This document shows positions 14,661 through 19,548 of a stretch of DNA of 19,548 nucleotides, piece after piece (the stretch's first letter is position 1; each line of letters begins with the position of its first letter). The notes under the pieces were generated by a model. That model made no database searches, had not been told where the DNA came from, and saw only the letters and a program-made list of their open reading frames with translations. This DNA is from Candidatus Caenarcanum sp. (lineage in GTDB: Bacteria > Cyanobacteriota > Vampirovibrionia > Gastranaerophilales > UBA9971): the NCBI GenBank assembly GCA_020720345.1, contig DYOT01000009.1, forward strand, positions 1-19,548. Reading direction: 5' to 3'. A program made the position numbers and the translations under genes.

Positions 14661-15182
14661 ATGTCAGAAGCTGTAAAAAAAATTCAGGAATTATTAAAAC
14701 TTCCGCAGAAACTATGCAATATGTGCGGAAAATGTTGCCAGATTGCCACGTTTAAAAGTGGATTGTCATACGAGCAAATACTGGAACTTATAGAGAATCC
14801 GGAATCCGAGCCATTGCAGGTAGAAGGGGCAAAGGATTTTCTTGCAATATTTATGCCTTGTTATTCTCATGAAACTGTTAAGGAAATTGAGCCTGATTTT
14901 TATGAAAGAGTAATGAAACAGGTTGGCAAGCCGGAAATGTCTTTCTTTAGATGCAAATATATTGGCGAGAATGGCGGCTGTTTAATACATGAAGACAGAC
15001 CGACTTTATGCAGAATTTATCCTGTTCCTCATGAAAGGACAATGTTTTTTCCGGGCTGCGGATTTGAAAAACAAAGCATCGAAAACTGGAATAAAATTCA
15101 GGAAATTGTAACAGAATTGAAAGAAAAACAAAGCAGGATTAGTCAACAGATCAACGAAACCAAAAATAACCAAACTATTTAA
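14661..15182 (+). CDS. YkgJ-type cysteine cluster protein (metal-binding), copy 2
   Basis: A 173-residue paralogue of the preceding gene: 'LCNMCGKCC' gives C19, C22, C25, C26; the distal set is C98, C107 ('GGCLIHEDRPTLC'), C117 and C133 in 'FPGCGFE'. The shared motifs 'C..H..RPT.C' and 'PGCGFE' show common descent, but the spacing between clusters is shorter and copy 1 has one extra distal cysteine (C130). Ribosome site AGGA is 7 bases before the ATG. The stop codon overlaps the convergent spmB-like gene by 8 bases. Function is unknown; two non-identical copies kept side by side suggest a heteromeric or sequential role (inference). Confidence 0.82.
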   Translation: MSEAVKKIQELLKLPQKLCNMCGKCCQIATFKSGLSYEQILELIENPESEPLQVEGAKDFLAIFMPCYSHETVKEIEPDFYERVMKQVGKPEMSFFRCKYIGENGGCLIHEDRPTLCRIYPVPHERTMFFPGCGFEKQSIENWNKIQEIVTELKEKQSRISQQINETKNNQTI

Positions 15183-15753
15183 ATACAAGTCCGCATATAA
15201 ATAATGCGGCAAGCATGCCTGCAATATCAGCAACGAGTCCGGCTATTAATGCATGTCTTATTCTTGAAATTCCGACAGAACCAAAGTATATGGCTATTAC
15301 ATAAAATGTGGTTTCGGAACTGCCTGTCATTACAGCGGCAAGTCTTGCCATATAGGAATCCCCACCGTATTGTTTTGCGAGTTCTGTTGTAATCCCCAGA
15401 GCTCCGCTGCCTGATAAAGGTCTTATAATTGCAAGAGGAAGGATGTCCGCCGGCATTCCTATTAGTTTTAAAACGGGAGAAAGAGCATGCGCAAGAAGTT
15501 CTATTGCTCCTGAAGCCCTGAACATTCCTATGGCAACAAGAATCCCTACAAGATACGGTATAATTTTAACTCCTACACTGAAACCTTCTTTTGCCCCATC
15601 TATAAAAGTGTCGTACAGAGGAATTTTTTTATATAAAGCTGTAAAAAGTATGCACACAATAAATACAGGCAGAATCCACAGTGAAAATAGATTTAAGGTG
15701 CCTGCAAAAGAATGTTTAAATATGTCAAATGTTTGGGTTATAAGGTGTAGCAA
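15175..15753 (-). CDS. spmB: SpmB-like membrane protein (nucleoside recognition/Gate domain)
   Basis: A 192-residue integral membrane protein with several hydrophobic segments (about 20-40, 60-80, 100-112, 145-158, 168-190). Motifs are 'DGAKEGFSVGVKIIPYLV' (53-70), 'RPLSGSGALG' and 'TGSSETTFYVIAIYFGSVG', diagnostic for spore maturation protein B. In Bacillus SpmA/SpmB act in spore core dehydration, but the pair occurs widely in non-spore-formers, probably as a small-molecule transporter. The reading frame begins with TTG at 15753, preceded by AAGGA at 8 bases; no in-frame ATG lies nearby upstream, so a TTG start is favoured. The spmA-like gene is upstream, separated by part of a 100-bp repeat. 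Confidence 0.88.
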   Translation of the reverse strand: MLHLITQTFDIFKHSFAGTLNLFSLWILPVFIVCILFTALYKKIPLYDTFIDGAKEGFSVGVKIIPYLVGILVAIGMFRASGAIELLAHALSPVLKLIGMPADILPLAIIRPLSGSGALGITTELAKQYGGDSYMARLAAVMTGSSETTFYVIAIYFGSVGISRIRHALIAGLVADIAGMLAALFICGLVFK

Positions 15754-15784
15754 GGTTTTAGTCCTTATATTATTATCATTTAAT

Positions 15785-15884
15785 TTGTTATTGCGAGCGA
15801 CCAGTGGGAGCGAAGCAATCCACTATTCAAATCTACTCTTTTTGGATTGCTTCGTTGACGCTTTGCGTCTCCTCGCAATGACAA
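15785..15884. repeat. 100-bp dispersed inverted-repeat element (MITE/REP-like) between the spm genes
   Basis: Imperfect terminal inverted repeats: left end TTGTTATTGCGAG (15785-15797), right end CTCGCAATGACAA (15872-15884), inner arms GCGAAGCAATCCA (15810-15822) and TGGATTGCTTCG (15843-15854), centre about 20 bases. The right arm has an extra hairpin GACGC-TTT-GCGTC (15857-15869). The right end matches the copy at the window start (43-56) base for base. The motif CATTGCGAG...GAAGCAATCC is a widely scattered bacterial intergenic repeat type. It has no coding capacity of its own, but its right half is translated as the SpmA C-terminus. Confidence 0.85.
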
Positions 15885-16477
15885 GAGGCTGTTTGTCTGA
15901 AAAATGGGAGTTTTTCAAGGATTTTTACCACAGTAACAGCTGAAATAAGGGCAATTAAGGTGGAAAGAAAGGTTGGTCCAATAATTACGGTCGGATTTTT
16001 GGCTCCGGCTGCTGCGAGAATAGCAATAATGGAAGCAGGAATAAACTGAACTCCCGCAGTGTTTATTGCCAGAAAGGTACACATTGCATTAGTGGCGACT
16101 TTTTTGTCGGGATTAAGTTTTTGCAGTTCGTCCATGGCTTTAATTCCCATAGGAGTAGCTGCGTTAGTTACTCCAAGAGCGTTTGCGGAAAAATTCATAG
16201 CAATGTGCCCAATAGCAGGATGATCCGGTGGAACATCCGCAAAAAGCCTTTTTGTTATAGGCTTTAGAAGCTTTGAAATTTCTGTTATGATGCCTGAGTT
16301 TTCGGCAAGTTTCATCATCCCGAGCCAGAAAGCCATCACCCCTATAAGGGAAATAGATATTTCCACGGCAAGTTGTGCGGAATTAACAATGGATTGAACA
16401 ACGGCATCAATTTTTCCGTTGACTCCGCCTATAATCAGGGCTGTTATTATGAGAAAAAACCAGATATATCCGAGCAT
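15833..16477 (-). CDS. spmA: SpmA-like membrane protein (nucleoside recognition domain) with repeat-derived C-terminus
   Basis: A 214-residue membrane protein beginning 'MLGYIWFFLIITAL' and carrying 'GVMAFWLGMMKLAE' (45-58), 'DVPPDHPAIGHIAMNFSANA' and 'NAATPMGIKAMDELQKLNP', the signature sequences of spore maturation protein A. The natural end is near 'ILEKLPFFRQ' (about residue 195). The last 16 residues, CHCEETQSVNEAIQKE (199-214), and the TAG stop come from the repeat element at 15785-15884, so the original C-terminus has been replaced or extended. It is the upstream partner of the SpmB-like protein; together they probably form one membrane complex. dgt lies 72 bases upstream on the same strand. 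The ribosome site is weak. Confidence 0.9.
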   Translation of the reverse strand: MLGYIWFFLIITALIIGGVNGKIDAVVQSIVNSAQLAVEISISLIGVMAFWLGMMKLAENSGIITEISKLLKPITKRLFADVPPDHPAIGHIAMNFSANALGVTNAATPMGIKAMDELQKLNPDKKVATNAMCTFLAINTAGVQFIPASIIAILAAAGAKNPTVIIGPTFLSTLIALISAVTVVKILEKLPFFRQTASCHCEETQSVNEAIQKE

Positions 16478-16549
16478 AAAAATTTCTAACCAGAAAAATT
16501 AAAGACAGGTATAATTGTACCTATTTTAAGAAATATTGGCATCAATTTT

Positions 16550-17554
16550 TTAAAACTCCTGCTTTTTTCCCCAGGATCTTGGCACGAATTTGTTTAGATA
16601 ATCCTGAATAGCGAACCTGTCTGTCATTCCAGCTATATAATCGGCAACAATTCTTTCTATCGGTTCGTCTTTTGTTTTTGCATTCCATTCTATAAGCTGG
16701 GGATGAGCCATATAATAGTTAAACAGCTCTACAATTATCTTTTTAGCTTTGTGTTCTTCTCTTTTTGCCGGAGAATCCAGATAAACATTGTCAAACATCC
16801 AGCTTCTGAGTATATCCATAGCATTTCTGAACTTTTCTGACATTATTATTTTATCCTTGCTGTTAATAATAATATCTTTTATTGTGGTTGTTATTCGCTG
16901 ATTAGTACTGGTGCCAAGTATTTTCAGTGAAATTTCAGGCAGGTCGGTTTCTTTTATTATTCCTGCCCTGACGGCATCATCAATATCATGGTTAAGATAT
17001 GCTATTCTATCGGCAATTTTAACTATTTGCCCCTCCAGGGTATAAGGTTCAGTCTCACCTGTGTGATTGACTATGCCGTCAAGAGTCTCTTCTGTAAGGT
17101 TAAGATTTTCCAGGACTTCAACAACTCTTATGCTTTGTTCGTTGTGTTTAAAGCCGTTCGGTAAAAGCTCGTTCAAGACGTCTTCGCCGGTGTGTCCGAA
17201 AGGGGTATGTCCGAGGTCGTGCCCCAAAGAAATTGCTTCTGCTAAATCTTCGTTTAGTCTTAAAGCTCTGGCTATTGTCCTTGCAATTTGTGAAACTTCC
17301 AGCACATGAGTGATTCTTGTCCTGTAATGGTCGCCGGCCGGTGAAATAAAAACCTGTGTTTTATGTTTTAAGCGTCTGAAAGATTTGCAGTGAAGAATCC
17401 TGTCCCTGTCTCGCTGGAAATCTGTCCTTATAGGGCAGGGCGTTTCAGGATTTTTCCTGCCTTTTGAACCGGAGCTTTTTGCCGCCAGTTTGCTTAAATA
17501 TTCATCCTCAAATTTTATTTGATTTTCTCTTATTTCAGGGAAATTATTGTCCAT
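16550..17554 (-). CDS. dgt: Deoxyguanosinetriphosphate triphosphohydrolase-like HD protein
   Basis: Hydrolyses dNTPs (dGTP in E. coli) to nucleoside and triphosphate, controlling dNTP pools. The 334-residue length fits the shorter Dgt-like subfamily. Metal ligands of the HD domain are all visible: H83 in 'TRITHVLEV', H112-D113 in 'SLGHDLGHTPFGH', and D182 in 'KIADRIAYLNHD'. 'RDRILHCKSFRRLKHKTQVF' (49-68) is the family's N-terminal signature. Substrate specificity cannot be read. The start ATG at 17554 has only a weak ribosome site. It may be cotranscribed with spmA-spmB. The 239-base gap to the divergent phosphoesterase (17555-17793) has no gene; I see only AT-rich sequence there. Confidence 0.9.
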   Translation of the reverse strand: MDNNFPEIRENQIKFEDEYLSKLAAKSSGSKGRKNPETPCPIRTDFQRDRDRILHCKSFRRLKHKTQVFISPAGDHYRTRITHVLEVSQIARTIARALRLNEDLAEAISLGHDLGHTPFGHTGEDVLNELLPNGFKHNEQSIRVVEVLENLNLTEETLDGIVNHTGETEPYTLEGQIVKIADRIAYLNHDIDDAVRAGIIKETDLPEISLKILGTSTNQRITTTIKDIIINSKDKIIMSEKFRNAMDILRSWMFDNVYLDSPAKREEHKAKKIIVELFNYYMAHPQLIEWNAKTKDEPIERIVADYIAGMTDRFAIQDYLNKFVPRSWGKKQEF

Positions 17555-17793
17555 TTTTTATCTCGAGTTTACATATTTTAGGGTACCTCTAAAAACTAAT
17601 TTTTAAAAGAGTTTTTGATTTATTAAAATTTGCACCCGAAATGTTAATAAATATTAAGTTGGATTTTGTGTTTGAAAGCTTTGTCAGGCAAGGATATGTC
17701 GAAAAAACCAATTTTATTTTGTTTTTCAATATTAATTTTTTTCTTTCACGCACTTAATACAAATACGAATATCTTTTAAAAAGAGGCAGCTTT

Positions 17794-19518
17794 ATGCAGA
17801 GAGTAAACAATATTTCTTGCGGGAACAATTATTATAATCAAAAACAAAATAAAAAAGTAAATTTTGGCAGTGCTGACATCAATATGCTTGCAACAAGCGA
17901 TAATCACGGAAAAGTTGAATCTTTACCATATTTTTGGAACGCTATTGAACACAATATTGACAGAATTTTTCCAAAAAAAGAAACCAACAGCACTTTAGAA
18001 GTTGGGATTATTGGCGGTGATTGGTTTATGAAGCCCGATTCCAAAGGCTTTATTACTGATAGTAAAATGGAAGCCGGTCAGGTTCAATTAAATTTTCTTA
18101 ATAAGCTAGTTTCTTCTATTAAAGATCGAGTTCCCGGAATAAAGGTTTTATACACGCCCGGAAATCATGACCTTGACGGGGGAGACAGGCGGCTTATGAA
18201 ATATCTGGGACAGGCTGATATCACAACTGTTTTTACTAATGCATATCATAAAAGTTCTCCTGCGATCACAGATTTATCGCCTGAAGAAAGAGAAAAGATT
18301 AAAGAATACGCAGTTCTTGAAGTTCCTGATGATAAAAACCCTAAAAAAATTCATAAAGCTCTTTTCTTGGGGGTAATGATAATGGGAATAGACTATTATA
18401 ATCCTGAGCTGGTTAATGATATTGATTTCATAGATAGAACCAATAAAAAAGATGCTGATATTAAAGAAGAAGATATTGAATATACTTTTAAAGCGCTAAA
18501 TAAAGTCATAGGTGAGTTTAAAAAGGAAAATCCGCAGGGAGCTGTTGTTCTGACAAGCCATACAGGCAATAGAATATCAGAGATGCTTGTGAAAAATGTT
18601 AAAGGGATTAACATGGTCTGGAACGGGCATGACCATGAAGATAGAATAATATTAGTTAAAGATATTGATAATAAGGATGTACCTGTAATTTCTCTCGGAC
18701 ATGACTTCAAAAAATTTGACTCGGCAAGCCTCCATTTTGAAGATGACGGCTCTATAAAGCTTGATAATTTTAAGGTTTATAATTCCAGGTTTAATAATCC
18801 TTTTACAACATTACTGGCTCAAAAACTTGGAAAAGATATGAAGCCTTTATTGTATATTGAAGGACCTGAAAATATGGAAATCTTAAGTCAGAAAGGAGTA
18901 AGGAAGGAAAATAGTCTGCTTGCCAACTTTGTAAATGACGCCATTCTTTCCAGTATCAATAAATACGAACCCGGAACACAGATATTTGGTATGCCTTCTT
19001 CTGCGATAAGACAGGATTTGCCGGTTAATAAAGGAATAACGAACCTTGAAATACGAAATATTATGAGTGGACAGACAGACAGTTTATCTAATGTTCATGT
19101 AGGAAATGTAAAAGGTTCTGCTATAGCTCAAATAATTATGGAAAATCTGGAAGAGCACAGAAAAAACGAAGACAGAAATACAATGATCCAGTGGTCAGGA
19201 ATACAAATACAAAAAACAAAACTTATAGAGATGTTGCTTAATAATCCTATTGAAAAAATAAATCTTAATAACGTTAAAAATTATATAAAAATTAAAAATA
19301 AAGAAGGAAAATATGAACCCGTTAAATTTGAACAGACTTATAAAATGGCAATTCCCGAGTATTTTTTTAAAAAGCCAAAGATTATAGCTGTAAAAGAGCT
19401 GGAAAATGAATTTAAGCCTATTAATAAAACCATGAATGAATTATTCAGGGAACATTTAACAGATAACAATTACAGGGTAAAAGCTCCTGATCCTGAAGAT
19501 ATAAGAATTATTAAATAG
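17794..19518 (+). CDS. Calcineurin-like metallophosphoesterase / 5'-nucleotidase (UshA/CpdB-like) with N-terminal 'FG' signature
   Basis: A 574-residue protein in two parts. The phosphoesterase domain (about 28-310) has the dimetal motifs D36-x-H38 in 'TSDNHG', G75-D76, GNHD (123-126), H256 in 'TSHTG', and GHDHED (278-283). The C-terminal part (about 365-500) resembles the 5'-nucleotidase substrate-binding domain: 'ENSLLANFVNDAI', 'PSSAIRQDLP', 'KGITNLEI', 'QWSG'. Homologues hydrolyse nucleotides or cyclic nucleotides outside the cytoplasm, yet no signal peptide is visible; the first 27 residues are polar and carry 'NNISCGNN...VNFG'. A strong ribosome site AAGAGG (17781-17786) lies 7 bases before the ATG. 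The substrate is unknown. It is divergent from dgt, another nucleotide hydrolase. Confidence 0.85.
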   Translation: MQRVNNISCGNNYYNQKQNKKVNFGSADINMLATSDNHGKVESLPYFWNAIEHNIDRIFPKKETNSTLEVGIIGGDWFMKPDSKGFITDSKMEAGQVQLNFLNKLVSSIKDRVPGIKVLYTPGNHDLDGGDRRLMKYLGQADITTVFTNAYHKSSPAITDLSPEEREKIKEYAVLEVPDDKNPKKIHKALFLGVMIMGIDYYNPELVNDIDFIDRTNKKDADIKEEDIEYTFKALNKVIGEFKKENPQGAVVLTSHTGNRISEMLVKNVKGINMVWNGHDHEDRIILVKDIDNKDVPVISLGHDFKKFDSASLHFEDDGSIKLDNFKVYNSRFNNPFTTLLAQKLGKDMKPLLYIEGPENMEILSQKGVRKENSLLANFVNDAILSSINKYEPGTQIFGMPSSAIRQDLPVNKGITNLEIRNIMSGQTDSLSNVHVGNVKGSAIAQIIMENLEEHRKNEDRNTMIQWSGIQIQKTKLIEMLLNNPIEKINLNNVKNYIKIKNKEGKYEPVKFEQTYKMAIPEYFFKKPKIIAVKELENEFKPINKTMNELFREHLTDNNYRVKAPDPEDIRIIK

Positions 19519-19548
19519 TTTTTATTATACTGCCTCAAAATTAAATTT

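Noticed and set aside
15443..15943. Plus-strand frame across spmB, the repeat and spmA
   Set aside because: Opposite two well-supported membrane protein genes and includes translated repeat sequence; considered only because it crosses the element.
17585..17612. AAAAACT / AGTTTTT inverted repeat in the dgt upstream gap
   Set aside because: Almost all A-T pairs with a long loop; too weak to call a terminator or operator.
17761..17770. 10-base word AAATACGAAT shared with 2049-2058, both just upstream of a gene start
   Set aside because: Two occurrences of a 10-mer in low-complexity DNA at different distances from the ATG; not enough to call a regulatory site.

Overview
The window is an AT-rich bacterial chromosome segment (roughly one third G+C), densely packed with short intergenic gaps and no gene-free stretch longer than about 240 bases. 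No rRNA, tRNA, CRISPR array, transposase, prophage structural gene or replication origin was found. The most likely source is an uncultured non-photosynthetic relative of Cyanobacteria (Candidatus Melainabacteria / Gastranaerophilales). This is an inference from three things: a plant/cyanobacterial-type glutamate-cysteine ligase, the low G+C, and two unrelated proteins that share an N-terminal 'NN[V/I]xxGN ... FG' signature that I associate with that lineage. No marker gene settles the question.

Layout. Bases 1-1974 (minus strand) hold rsmA followed by ispE. ispE is interrupted in frame by about 165 foreign codons that look like a domain from phage/conjugative-element polyvalent proteins, and it then runs into a dispersed repeat at the window edge. 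Bases 2075-3424 (plus) encode a glutamate-cysteine ligase. Bases 3462-3797 (minus) encode an unknown small protein. Bases 3954-4496 (plus) form a BrnT-like toxin / CopG-like antitoxin pair whose toxin mRNA looks leaderless. Bases 4493-6592 (minus) encode a slipin-type SPFH protein and homoserine O-acetyltransferase. Bases 6699-8336 (plus) encode a ThDP-dependent 2-oxoacid decarboxylase with a changed active-site residue. Bases 8433-10991 (plus) encode a response-regulator diguanylate cyclase followed by a protein with two CheW domains. Bases 10988-12511 (minus) encode a protein with three tandem HNH-like nuclease modules. Bases 12672-13905 (minus) are nadD-nth. Bases 14035-15182 (plus) are two related cysteine-cluster proteins. 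Bases 15175-17554 (minus) are a dGTPase-like HD protein followed by SpmA- and SpmB-like membrane proteins, with a 100-bp inverted-repeat element between the last two. Bases 17794-19518 (plus) encode a 5'-nucleotidase-like metallophosphoesterase.

Most of the core is housekeeping: ribosome maturation, isoprenoid, glutathione, methionine and NAD synthesis, DNA repair and nucleotide hydrolysis. The regulatory pair at 8433-10991 suggests a link between c-di-GMP output and a chemosensory array. The unusual material is: the domain nested inside ispE; the dispersed repeat that is translated as the C-terminus of SpmA and enters ispE in the same reading frame; the triple HNH protein; and the shared N-terminal signature. 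Three of the four convergent gene pairs overlap at their stop codons, so there is no room for intergenic terminators there.
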